From: Owenia fusiformis
Lineage: Eukaryota > Annelida > Polychaeta > Sabellida > Oweniidae
Length of the DNA: 64,000 nucleotides
NCBI GenBank assembly: GCA_903813345.2
Contig: CAIIXF020000011.1
Span: 17,465,754 to 17,529,753, forward strand
Direction: 5' to 3'
Every line of letters begins with the position of its first letter. Within the stretch, counting starts at the first letter, position 1. Under the pieces are notes generated by a model. The model ran no database searches and was not told the DNA's origin. It saw only the letters and a list, made by a program, of their open reading frames with translations. Of this stretch, positions 11,593 through 23,300 are shown piece after piece. The translations under genes and the position numbers were made by a program.

Positions 11593-12774
11593 TTTATCTA
11601 AACAATATTTTCTAATTGCTTTTAAAACCTGGATTTACCTAATGAGAGTTTAATGACCTAATTAGCATATTATATAATTGTTTAAAAGATATTTTCTATT
11701 GTTTATCTGACAGGCTGACCCCAAAGTAATGTTGGTATTTCCTTTTCAGTCATAAACTTTGTTTAATTAAGCCATTTGCTTGCAACTTTCCAAATCTCTG
11801 CAAATAGCAAGGCATAAAAATGATTTCTATATCAAAGTTTATATTTATTAAAGATTAGGTTTTTTATGAATTTGTGGTTAGAATTGTGAGAAAGATTGTA
11901 ATCTTGTTGAATCAAATGTAATAATGTTCATGACATGCATTCCTGGGAAATAATTTTTTCTATTTATTTATTTACTGTAATTGTCTAACATGAAATTAAA
12001 ACAGTTGACACTAGATATCCATAAGAGGGTATATCGGTGCATATATCAAAAACATCGGTTATTTTATGGATAGCATCCTACAATCTAAAAGTTTTTATTA
12101 TTTGGTCGATTATTATACTCAGTGACTAAGGAGAGTGATGTCATTTTCATAGCTACCAATAATATCTGTTTAATGATTTGTACCATAGGGTTCTGAAATA
12201 TGTGTCTAAACTGCATTGTTTAAGGTGAATGTCAAAATTATATTCTTGAAAAATTGCTATTCGAGTCCATGTTATTTTCTTTTTCAAAAGATAGTATGAA
12301 GAGTTAGGTATATTTCCTTATTTTTTCAGGAAAGTATCCTTGGATTGTGGTCAGAGGTCAGTGCCAACTTAAGGACTGTTATATTAAGAATAAATGATGA
12401 AAACATTCAAAATGTCAGCCCTTTAAGTTTTCCAAATTTCTCAACTTTTCTCATAACATTGGATTACCTACAGTTAAGCTAATTAAGCTAAAACATAACC
12501 TATCAAATGAAGAAGGTTTAAAACAATGCATGCATATAGATAACCCCATTCAATTTGGACAAAATTATAACAAAACATTTATTCAAAGTCCAGAATGCGT
12601 TGGATGAAAAGCTGAATTTCTAGTTCTATACTTGTAGGATTTAAACAGTATACTTTTTAGTAGTCTAGAACTAGAGATATGATACGTTATCCCAATTTGT
12701 CATCAAACATAATGTACACAAGCCCCTTTTAAAACCATTTGGCTGAATTCTCAGTAGAGTAACTGTGTCCTCAG

Positions 12775-12956
12775 GAGGTTGCAAGAAACATTTCCCTCGT
12801 GAGGTAGCAAGAAACATTTCCCTCGTGAGGTAGCAAGAAACATTTCCCTCATGAGGTAGCAAGAACCATTTCCATCATTAGGTAGCAAGAAACATTTCAC
12901 TCATGAGGTAGCAAGAAACATTTACCCGGGGACATAACGAGAAACATCCCTCTTGC
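12775..12956. repeat. 26-bp minisatellite, ~7 copies
   Basis: Unit GAGGTAGCAAGAAACATTTC plus CCTCGT. The first three copies are almost identical, the next three diverge, and the last is partial. Period 26 bp throughout. Confidence 0.95.
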
Positions 12957-14282
12957 ATCAATTAGGTCTTTCTAAATTTAATAGTCTTTATTGTGAATTG
13001 GCCACGATTCCCAGTAAATCTCAAATGACATCACATTAGTTGAAATCGGTGCTAAAGGATCTTGGGACTACAATACTGCAATTCAATAGCTTGTGTTATT
13101 CCCAGGACATATGTTTTGATTGTGATATATAGAAATATGTGATGAAGAAAACAACCCTAGAAGGATCATCCGTGAAAATTAGCATCAAACCTTCAATGTG
13201 GAGTCTCATAATTCGATTCAAACCTGACAATTGTAAGTCGTAAAGATAATCATTTTTTACAATGTATCATTACAGTACACTTGTTCGACCAATTAAATTG
13301 CAGGAATTTTTTTATTTACTGTCTCCATGCTGTGTCGAATGATAAGACAAGATGCCATGTGCTGTAAATGTGTTAATAAAGACTCGTAAAGTTGTCAATA
13401 CGACTAACATTTGATCTATTGTAATTTCACCAACAAATGGGTTACCTTGGGGTTTTAAGTACAATGTTTAAACATGTTTTGTTAATGTTTTAATTATTGA
13501 ATCCTCTAAATAGATCTAAACCAACTACACTACCAGGGATTAAACTTAAACATGATTTTTATTGTTTCACTTATTTGTATACATCAGCAGCTTACTTATC
13601 AAGTTGGAAGGGATTACTGTTTTAAAGCCTATAATGTCCGGCCGTCTGGGTGATAACTCAAATACCATTGGCCAACATGTTGTTCATCTTTCATTCACAT
13701 GTGCCTTTTTGTTGTAGAACTACTTAAAAACAGATTTTCAAAATGAACACTGGTTTCAATTGGTAATTTTTGTGTCGATTTAATCTACAGTATCTTTGGT
13801 CTAAGAATTTTTAGACATTCTACATTCTTTAATATTCAAAAGTGAGATTATTGAGCGATTTTATTGCACCCTCTAACTGTATGTCAGAACTTTAAGCATA
13901 ACGACAATTTTTCCAATTAAAGCGGCCATTTTGAAAAATTGTGACCATTTAAATCATGCATGTCTTTTGCACTTTTTATTATAACTTCGAAAAGAAGATT
14001 GATTTTGTTGATAGATAAAATAATGACATCGATTTTCACATGCAAGCATAACAATTATATTTTAGCAGTCCATCTAGTGTGGTAACCACCTAAGAAATTA
14101 TGGCTAGCATTTTTTCTGATTTTTCTACAGAAATGAATTTTATATGGAAATGAATTTTATATGGCTACGGGTAATGAATGAAGTTGTTTTATCTGCCCTA
14201 TGATAATATACACATACACACTATAAATATTCTAATTTAACCTTGGCATATAACTCACATAAAACATTTCTTCCTAGTTTTT

Positions 14283-14985
14283 GTCACCACCAAGTATAGT
14301 ATGGTCTCCGTTTTTTCTGGACAGCAGTTGGTGGATGGCGGGTGACGGTTGGTGGTCGGTGTCTGTAACAAATTCTAACAACCTCCAATAACTAATTCAT
14401 AAATACTTGTACATACTATTTAGACTGACTTCTCAGAAGTTCAAATCTGACTTAAGATTTGACCTTCAATGACCTTCTCAAGGTCAAAAGGTATATTTTC
14501 AACTTGCTTCAAATTGACCAATATTTTTCAAAATTATCTTTATGAAATTATCATTATCTACAAGTTCTCGGAAGTCCATGTCGACCTTAATTAGATATGA
14601 GATTTGACCTTCAATGACTTTCTCAAGGTCAAGGGGTCTTTTTCAACTTGCTTCAAATTGAAAAAATCTTTTTTCATAATCATCTACAAGTCCTCTTCTT
14701 CAACTTGCTTCAAATTGACTATTTTTTTAAAATCAACTACATGTTTTCAGAGGTTCAAATCTGACTTAAGATTTGACCTGATATTTTTCGACTTGCTTCA
14801 AAGTGACCAATTTTTTTTGACTTTAGGTTTGACATTTGACCAACAATGACCTTCTCAAGGTCAAAAGATCTTTTTTAAACTTGCTTCGAATTGACCACAT
14901 TATTTCAAAATCATCTAAAAGTTCTCAGAAGTTCAAATTTGACTTAAGATTGAACTCATAATATTGTGAGCAACTAGGTGGTGAC
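14283..14985 (+). mobile_element. Long GTCACCACC-family element with AAGGTCA repeats
   Basis: 703 bp, starting GTCACCACC and ending GGTGGTGAC, so the termini are perfect 9-bp inverted repeats. The interior holds a reiterated ~130-bp block with TTTGACCTTCAATGACCTTC, TCAAGGTCAAAAG and CAACTTGCTTCAAATTGACC. A shorter version with the same interior and right end lies at 22934-23128. No transposase is present. Confidence 0.75.
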
Positions 14986-15099
14986 ATTTTGTCGTGTTAT
15001 GCTTGTTTTTGTAACATTAAAGTAACCTAAGAAGTATTTTGTGACAACTCAAAGGTAATGATTAGATTGACTTGCAAACACTTAAATTAAACGTGAGAC

Positions 15100-15637
15100 C
15101 ATGGGCTTTCAACTAGAAGGGTAGGCAACTTCCCATTCTTCATACATAAGCATTGCCTCTGGGTTTTCAAAATTGGAGAATATACACATTCCAATAAAAT
15201 CTTGTTTTGTCATTTCTATGGATGATTTAAAGAAATATCTCAAAGAAAAACATGATTATCCCCATACATGTTGATAATTTAATAAAAATGGAATTCATCA
15301 TAATTATGACAATACAGAAAGTGAACATTCCCCCACAAATTATTTTGTTAATGGAATGTGTTCTTGAATAATTACCCACAATGCAATACTAAAAGAGAAC
15401 ATCTTGATAACTCTTATTCTTATTGGTCTTTTTTTTTGTTTACCTTTACATGAGATTGAATATATTTTATGCTATAATCATGTTGAAAATTGACTTTTAT
15501 TCAAAATAATACTAAAACATATACATTTATCTAATACTTTTTGAAATATTACCATAAAAGGGAAGCATGGCATTGCTCTTTTTGAAGGTCTCATTTTATT
15601 ACACAGAGTTGCCTACCCTTCTTATTGAAAGCCCATG
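15100..15637. mobile_element. MITE with ~30-bp TIRs and 7-bp target duplication
   Basis: Left end CATGGGCTTTCAACTAGAAG and right end ...CTTATTGAAAGCCCATG are inverted repeats that continue to GGGTAGGCAAC / GTTGCCTACCC. The element is flanked by GTGAGAC on both sides (15093-15099 and 15638-15644). There is no open reading frame. The CA...TG ends are hAT-like, though hAT elements usually make 8-bp duplications. A tiny relative (hairpin GGGCTTTCAATTAGAAAGTT plus GAAAGCCC) sits at 20662-20696. Confidence 0.85.
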
Positions 15638-16465
15638 GTGAGACTAAACATTTCCAATGGATTCTTTATTTCCATGGCAAATTGGGATTTACATGTATTT
15701 ACAGGGAATAAAAGGGATAAAGATGAGTTGAGAACATTTTTGAGATGCACACTTTCTGAAAAATGGACCTGACTTTATTTAAGGCAGTCCTTTGGTTTTT
15801 AAGGTTATCTGTCAAAGAAAAAGGATGATTCATTTTTAATTGTCATGAATTGGCATCTTAAATATTGAATAACTTTATCTGATCAGATAGACTCAAGATA
15901 TCTCACTTTTTGCTTTTAGAAATTAAAATTAGGACTTACTGCGCCAACCTCCTTACAAGCTCAAGCTGTTGTTATAAGCACAACTACTGAATACACGGGA
16001 CAATGGTCCCCTAGGTGCACAATGCATGTTAGTCAGTGTAGATACCATTGATTTTATGTTATCCAAGAAAAACGTTTTATTTAAACTTTGAATAAGATAA
16101 CACTTGTTCTAAGCTGTTACATTTCATATTTGAATTCGCTTATTCTAGCATAGAGCAAGTGTAGATGTTCTTTGACCTAGAATTTCCGATAACAAAAATG
16201 ATACACTTGTTATAAAAGTATTGATTTAAAAAAAAATGAATCCAAGAATGCCTCCGTTCGCATTCTGATGCCCATCAGATCTTTTTGTTTCAGCAAAACA
16301 CTCTATGATATAATGCGACATTTTTTGATACCAGATCATCTGATGGGAAGATGTACGACTGTCAATAAGTTTGCTGGTTGGCCATCGGGAATATTTAGCC
16401 CTAAAAGAACACCGTTTCACCATGGGAGCATAATTTTTCAAACATTTTTAACATGCACAATTTTA

Positions 16466-16541
16466 CCACAAGTCATTTGTTACAGCTACAGATGCCGACC
16501 GCCGAACAACGTCCACAAAAATGGTAACTTCTGGTGGTGAC
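16466..16541 (-). mobile_element. GTCACCACC-family element, partial
   Basis: Reverse-orientation fragment: CATTTGTTACAG, GATGCCGACCGCCGAACAA, TCCACAAAAAT and TTCTGGTGGTGAC match the core and end of the family. Overlapping open frames are not coding. Confidence 0.55.
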
Positions 16542-16734
16542 ATAAAAAGTGTTATTTAGGACCACCCCAAGCTCTATCACAAACGGACCTTAACTTTTAA
16601 TTCTGTCCGGTATCAAACGTATTGTTAACTGTATCATGAATCCGTAATTTCTTTTCTTAGATATTAATCATCAAGAGTCATCAGATATAGAAATTAAAAA
16701 AATCGATGATGACTTATATCTTTTTTGTTTACAG

Positions 16735-16896
16735 ATTTCATCGTGGAAAGAGGAGGATACGCTTCATTTGTTACCGGCTGCGCTGGACCTCAGCTGGTGC
16801 ATGATAAATACGAACGGCGTGATAAAGCCATTGCACGAATCTATCGTACACGATATTGGCAAACAGATGCAAGCTCTTTTGAATTTACGTTAGACA
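16735..16896 (+). CDS. Possible exon of an unidentified gene
   Basis: An acceptor-like TTTTTTGTTTACAG precedes a 53-codon frame that starts ISSWKEEDTLHLLPAALDLS, continues ...NGVIKPLHESIVHDIGKQMQ and ends ALLNLR-stop. The block is richer in CG dinucleotides than its surroundings, as known exons here tend to be, and the composition looks like a helical protein. A second frame of the same block, ending at 16907, is also open, so the frame is not proven. I recognise no family and found no partner exon. It could be the last exon of a gene whose other exons were missed, or chance. Confidence 0.3.
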
Positions 16897-17729
16897 ATCA
16901 TAAGTGACAAAGCATTAAAAGATAGATAATAGGGATTAGGATCTAGCCTAACTCGATATGTACATTTCCTGTTTTCATTTATTTGTCTGGTGTCAGTTTT
17001 TTCTTTCTCATTAAGTGGATATTTTTATCTTGTATCACCATGGTGACTCATGTTGACAACAAAACAAAGAAAGTGCGCTGTACTTAATTTAGTGCATTTT
17101 AAATGTGATAGTTATTCATTGCCTGATCTTTGTTGTTTATTGCTATAATTATCAAATATTATCAGAGCATCTACGTTTAATTATGAATAAGAATAAGGTT
17201 AACTGAGGGAGGATGTTAAAGAGTAATTAATAATTATCATTACCACGTGTGGGTATTTCATATCATTCTCTCTAGATATATTTTCATAAGCATTTACCAA
17301 TTTTATTGTTTTGATTAAAAAAATAGCGGCAGAATTATTCATGGACCATGCTTTAGTTTTGCAATATTAAAAAATGTTTAGTCTTGCTTCAAGACTGTGG
17401 ACCCCCCCCCTTATCTACTTCTCCAACACAAGACTAGTGTGAAGTCGATGGGGGATCTAGAAGCAAGACAAAAAAATGATACATTAGGGCCACTGGTCAT
17501 GCTCTCTGGAATTGCCAGTAAAATACTATAGAAGTTCATTTTCTAGAAAAAACTGAAAATAAACTTTTTTTAGTTAATGACCTGACTTTTTCACCATCAG
17601 CCCTTGGTACGGGATTTTACTCTGTGTTTTCATTCAGTTTTAGAGAATGACTCTCAATATGCTTATCCATTGATCAGTAAAATACCTGACGAATCAGTAT
17701 AAAGATGGCATCGTCGTACAGGGACTATA

Positions 17730-18326
17730 CAGGGTGTCAAATAAGCCCCCCCCTCTACAGCCAAAACCAAGATATTTGGTACCAAGTGTGATATATCATT
17801 GGAAAGGTCTTCCAAAGTTACGTTGATTGGCATATCATATCAATCAATCTCAGAAATTTTTACATTGTATCAATTGAAGTGACCATATGCCTAGAAACAT
17901 GGCAATTTGGCGTATTTGGCACGATTTTAAGAATCGTGTACAAGAAAGGTCACGGGACCAAAATATGACTAAATATGTTTATGGCGATGAATTTAACCTA
18001 TTTCTTGATAGGGTTAGATGTGTAGAAAATAGAGGTGCAAGGAAAGTGGGGAAAACCTTTTTGTAACAAGTGGAATGTGAAAAAGATTAACTTTTTGATG
18101 TATTTCTGAGGTCATATCCTTGTCATTTTGACACAAAAAAGCTACTTAAAGGAGGGTAGGTTAATTTTAAAAGACATCATAAAAATATAGGTAAATTTCA
18201 TCCAAAATACTTGAGAGTTTGTGAGTTAACATAACTTTGGATGATCTTTCCAATGGTATATCACACTAGGTACCTTCTGATAAGGTTTTAGCTGTAGCAG
18301 GGGGACGGGACTTATTTGACACCCTG
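17730..18326. mobile_element. Tc1/mariner-type MITE
   Basis: Ends CAGGGTGTCAAATAAG ... CTTATTTGACACCCTG, flanked by TA on both sides (17728-17729 and 18327-18328). The terminal inverted repeats extend about 90 bp inward: CAGC(C/T)AAAACC, GGTACC, AGTGTGATAT and CATTGGAAAG occur in both arms. No transposase frame was found, so it is non-autonomous. Confidence 0.85.
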
Positions 18327-19244
18327 TATAGAATTCTAGTTTTTCGAGTGATATCTAATTTACAATGAAGAAATTTTAATCGGTCTTGATTTAAAGTGTG
18401 CTTTCATTTGTGGAAAAAATCACAGCAATAAGCAGAAACATTAATTTACTGTGAAATTTGAAAACTTTATATGATCAATAAATAATTTCATAGTTGTTAT
18501 GGGGAACACATGATCCCTATGTAAAAAAAACATGTCATACTAAAGTTATACTTCTCTCCAAAACTTTGGCAACCTTAGGCATGGGGTGGGATCGTGTAAT
18601 TTTAGAAAGACCCCAGAGCATGACACTTTAGATCTAGAAATATCAATAAATTCGCAAAATTTATGTTTAGCTTAAAAAATACTTCTTCTTAGACAAAAAT
18701 ATCACAGGCAATGGCTAAATCAATAAATATTTTGTAGGAATTTTAAGCCTGTTCTGGTCCAATACGAAGTCTCGGACGTCAAAAGGATCATCTTTGTTTT
18801 GCATACGAGAGTTCTGTCCCACAAGGAAGCATCGTCGGTTCCCACTCTCAATCCGCTAGCCCGACGTTCGGAGGATAGGTCCGAAGCTTGATAAAACAAG
18901 ATGCAAAGAAGACCGATGCATTCATGAGTTGCTGATCATTTCGACTGAGTTTATTTTATTTTCATATAATTGGAAAAATTCATATAAAATTATAAAAAGT
19001 CATAAGGTATTAATATTCGAATAATGTAGGGCTAATTAGTTACTCAAGACCTCTGAACAAAAAAACGTTTTATATTAGAACAGTCACTTGTATTTATAAA
19101 AGATTTTCTCCATGTTTTAACAACCCATATCAAAACATTTTGATTATCTCATCTTCGCTCTTGAGAATTTACCAGTTCAAGGGACTTACTTTCTTAACAA
19201 AACATAATATCGAAATGCACAATTTTGAAATAACAGATTCAAAG

Positions 19245-19659
19245 TTAAGGCTCAGCTGGAAAGTAACATTTTGGTAAAAATTTGCTATAACCTGCACATG
19301 TTATTTTCTGGTACAAAATTAAGTATGAAGGCATGGGTGTATTTCCTTGCTTTTTTCAGGAAAGTATCATTATACTCGGTCTACTTTTAGTAAACCTGGA
19401 AACAGGTCAATGGTAGCTCCTGTGTTGTCTGGAAACTTTGAAAGAAAATTTGGAAAAATAGAAAGTGTGAAATATCAGAATTTCCTGGAGTTCCCATTGA
19501 ACGCCTACTAGATATTCTATAAGAAGACAATGTAATGATACTTTCCTGAAAAATGCAAGGGAATTGACACATGTCTTCATAGTTTATTTTGTACCAGAAA
19601 ATAACATGTGCAGGTATAGCAGTTTTTTACCAAAATGTTACTTTCCAGCTGTACCTTAA
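19245..19659. mobile_element. MITE with ~120-bp terminal inverted repeats
   Basis: The left arm (from TTAAGGCTCAGCTGGAAAGT, through TAACATTTTGGTAAAAA, ACCTGCACATGTTATTTTCT to TTTTTCAGGAAAGTATCAT) is repeated inverted up to CTTTCCAGCTGTACCTTAA. No coding capacity. Fragments of the same sequence occur near 12300-12345 and 50100-50125. Confidence 0.8.
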
Positions 19660-20228
19660 AACGATCCGTGCAAACGTTATACAAAAAAGTTAAAATATAA
19701 AACGATCTTTTGGAGTACTGGAGTATAGGAGGGCCTAGGGGTCTGCGCCATTTTCAATTCTCTATGATTTGATCCGAACCATGGCTTCCAACAAAGTTCC
19801 TGCAAAATAATGATTAGCTGAGTTTAAACTGTGCGAAATATGAATATAATATTTGTAAGTCGTCATTCTCATGTAAACCAATGCGAAATGGTGGGTTCGG
19901 AACAAATCAGATTACACAATATCTATTCAGAAAAAAGGATTCACCAAAAATTGTTTAATAGTAGAGAATAAAATTGTCTAACCATGGTCTAACTTTCTAG
20001 CACTGCTAAGTGTTAAAAAATCATGTGTTTCTTGAAAAATCACTTTGGAAACCTATTACTTTTTTTAATGTTACACCAAAGAAATATTCATTTTGACCAT
20101 GGAGGTATTTGCCAATAATCGCACCTCTTCCTTTGATTGCTTGAAGATTGCTTGTTAGAAATTTGACCAATCATGGGAGAGCTACTAAATGTGTTTGGAA
20201 GTACCTTCAAATTTCGGAAAAAGTAAAG

Positions 20229-20387
20229 ATGAGCTCTTTGAAGAGAAAAAGTGGTGATTTAGCCTCTAAAACTGCCAAGAAGATTGCAGGACATTGGAGT
20301 ATGGGATTGAAAGTATCTATGGAAGATCCTGAACTTCAAGTTAAAGTAGATGAACGCATAGTTATTATTAAAGACAAGTATCCAAAA
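20229..20387 (+). CDS. APTX: APTX exon 1 (first recognised)
   Basis: 53 codons: a basic N-terminus ([18 protein letters not shown]), then [11 protein letters not shown], ending IKDKYPK. Donor GTGAGG. The linker and first strand of the HIT domain are here. Confidence 0.85.
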
Positions 20388-23300
20388 GTGAGGTTTTAAT
20401 TTATCACATATTATCGCCCATTGACCTATACGTCAATAAATTGTGGATGTTACTATACAGATTAATAATGAATAAAGCCTGAACCTCCATATGTAGTCAG
20501 ATGCAAGTATGTTATGTTGACGCTCCATATTGCATCATTCAGCCAATCTTACAGCTAATGTCTTTAGAGTGTGACATGCATCCAGACAGTGGGGAACATG
20601 AAGAATTACTATTGCTATGAAAAATGCATGCCACATGTAATAAATTCTTACCTCAGTCAAGGGCTTTCAATTAGAAAGTTGAAAGCCCATGTCTCAGTGT
20701 ATTCAGTGCAATTGTCTTCTTGTAATAGCAAGGAGGATTGACTCCCAGAATGCAACATGACACGTGCCAGCTTTCAAAATGCCATTCCGCCATTTTGAAA
20801 CCTGTCACAAGTAAATAAGGTTAACTGATGTTGCATTCTGGGAGTAAATCCTCCTTGGATCACAAACGTGGCGATTCATGAAAACATAAGTTCGATTTGG
20901 TAGGAATTTATCCATCATTTGCAGGTATAAGCTTTGGATTAATTTATTGTGCTACTTAAAGTGAATGGGAATTATCTTTATAGTGCTTAGGAGAGTTTGA
21001 GACACAAAACTTAGAATATAGCTCATTATGACAACTTTTGATGGTTATTTAACAAATTGTGATTTTGACCAGACATTACAGGAATAACATACCTCAATAA
21101 TATCCTGATATTGCTCTGATGAAATTTGATTATCAACCATATTCAGTGGGCAGGTGGGTTGCCTATCAGTGCACAAATATTAAGTTCTAGAGGATAGGGA
21201 GGCAATGTTATCCCTGTACTCTATAGAGCATTAGCAACCATCCAAATCCTCATATCTGGGAGCTGTAAAATTGATTTACAGTTTGCACATGGGAATTTCC
21301 TGAAATCTGTATTGTTGTCATTTGAGAAACCTATAAAATTTTGTTTCTAAAGCAAAATGCTCTATGCCAAAACAAGTATTTTCATTACATTTTATCACAG
21401 TGTGAAATGCGTGAATCATGTAAGCTTTCCAAAATGGATTTTATGTTTCAGGCTAAACACCATTTCCTGGTTCTACCAAAGGAAAACATATCAAGCCTGA
21501 AGAGTCTGACGAGAGATCACATTCCTCTGCTGGAACATATGCAGCTGGAAGGAGAACAACTGGCCTTCAAGTATAGTAACCAGGCCTGTATCCAGGGGGG
21601 GGGTTCAGGGGGCTCGTGCAGTTTTTCACCATTCTGGCCACTTTTCAAGTGATTTTGGGCCAACGTTGTCTAAAGTGAACCACCTGGAATTTTTTTTAAA
21701 GTGCCCCCCACCCCCCCCCCCCCCCCCATGGTCTGGCTATGGGCCTGGTAACATTAACATTCTCCAAATGATATGTTATCCTCTATTCATCCCTGCAGAT
21801 AGCAAATCCAGTTGTACTAATGGCTATAATCAGCTCACATATACTAGTTTCCTGCAAGAAAAAATCAATGCATTGGTGAGAATTGTCGCTTATCAAAAGA
21901 TAAGTGCCTCCTCTGAAATTTAGTTATAAATAAAATTCACAATTTTTCGAACAAAAAGTCCTTCGAAAAGTTTTTGAAATTAGAGAAAAAAGTTTCACAT
22001 ACAATATTTTGATAACATTGGGTAAGACTATAATATAAGCCAAAGTGATTTAAACTTTAAGCTTTATTATCATGATTCCTTTCTTTCAGGACAGATGATA
22101 CGCTGAAATTCAGGCTTGGTTACCACTGCATTCCGAGCATGAGGTACACATATTATGTTCATATAGATCTACGTGAACTTGGGCATTGACCTTAAGAATT
22201 TAAATCCTCCAAGAGCTAACAATTTTAGACAGGGTTATTTTGTGTATGAGTGTAAATTAATGTACTGTTATATTGTGAGCTAAATATATGACAATGCAAA
22301 TTTACAAACATAAATGCTAGTATTTTCATGGCCAGGTTTATGAATGGAGTATGGTACATGGTAGACAGCTCTCCTCATTGAATCAGATTCTGTGGACCAA
22401 TTATGATCTAAACTTTTCAATATGATACTGTAGATAAATATACTGTATTCTCTCTAATGAGCGCACAGTGCCACAGTGCAGTTTCCAAATTGAAATTTCA
22501 AAGGGTAAGATATTGAGAGATTTCAATAAGCGCAATCCCAAAAAATTTTGAAAAAAAACCCACGATAATCTTTGGAGTTGTTACCACTAATGTTTACATA
22601 CTCTCCAGCTCCTGAATTACTTTCTCTGCCCTAAATATAATCATTGATTGATATCATGTTGTGTAACTAATACATTAGACTTCATATTTTCTTGAGACCA
22701 TATTCAACATAAAAGTCGCATTCATTACAGAGAATATGGTATACCATTTAAAATGTGTTCATGAAATAAAAAAATTAATACCGTTTGTTAAAACAAGACA
22801 TATCATATTTCAGCCACATTCACCTCCATGTAATCAGCCAGGATTTCAATTCTCCCTGTCTTAAGAACAAGAAACATTGGAACACATTCACAACAGAGTA
22901 CTTCATAGATTCTAAAGGTAACAACTTTATTATTAGTGGTGACATGTTGTTAAGGTCTCCAAGTTTTTAGAAGTTTAAATCTGACTTTAGATTTGACCTT
23001 GAATGACCTTCTCAAGGTAAAAAGGCTTAAACAAGGTCAAAAAGGTATTTTTCCAACTTCAATTTCTCAGAAGTTCAAATCAGACTTAAGATTGAACTCA
23101 TAATATTGTGAGCAGAGTAGGTGGTGACATTTTGTCATGTTAATGTCTTATTTCATATTCTTTCATCTTCATAAACTATTGTAAGCCCATTTCACTTATT
23201 TCCCCCGGGGGTTTCACTCCAATTATACCTCTTGATCAGTTGATACCTATGTGCCGCGCCAAAGACCCCCATTTTGAGCATTTTTTCCATGTCAATTTCC

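Larger units (their letters stand above)
10157..16720. other. Intergenic stretch between UTP11 and the exon-like block at 16.7 kb
   Basis: No protein-coding exon was recognised on either strand. It holds the UTP11 3'UTR, a (CAATA)n microsatellite (11221-11255), a hairpin (11512-11592), a 26-bp minisatellite (12775-12956), a long GTCACCACC-family element (14283-14985), a 538-bp MITE with a target duplication (15100-15637) and a minus-strand family member (16466-16541). A GTCCGGCCGTCTGGGTGATA segment near 13636-13740 looks like one further dispersed repeat. Confidence 0.6.
16908..20228. other. Intergenic stretch upstream of APTX
   Basis: No exon recognised. It contains a Tc1/mariner-type MITE (17730-18326) and a MITE with ~120-bp TIRs (19245-19659). 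A short block near 18770-18930, richer in G and C and with local hairpins such as TTCGGAGGATAGGTCCGAA, has unknown meaning. The APTX promoter should be at the right end; no TATA box or other element can be named. Confidence 0.55.

Noticed and set aside
18770-18930. Structured RNA or tRNA-like gene
   Set aside because: Locally GC-richer with small hairpins, but no tRNA, 5S or snRNA landmarks could be placed.
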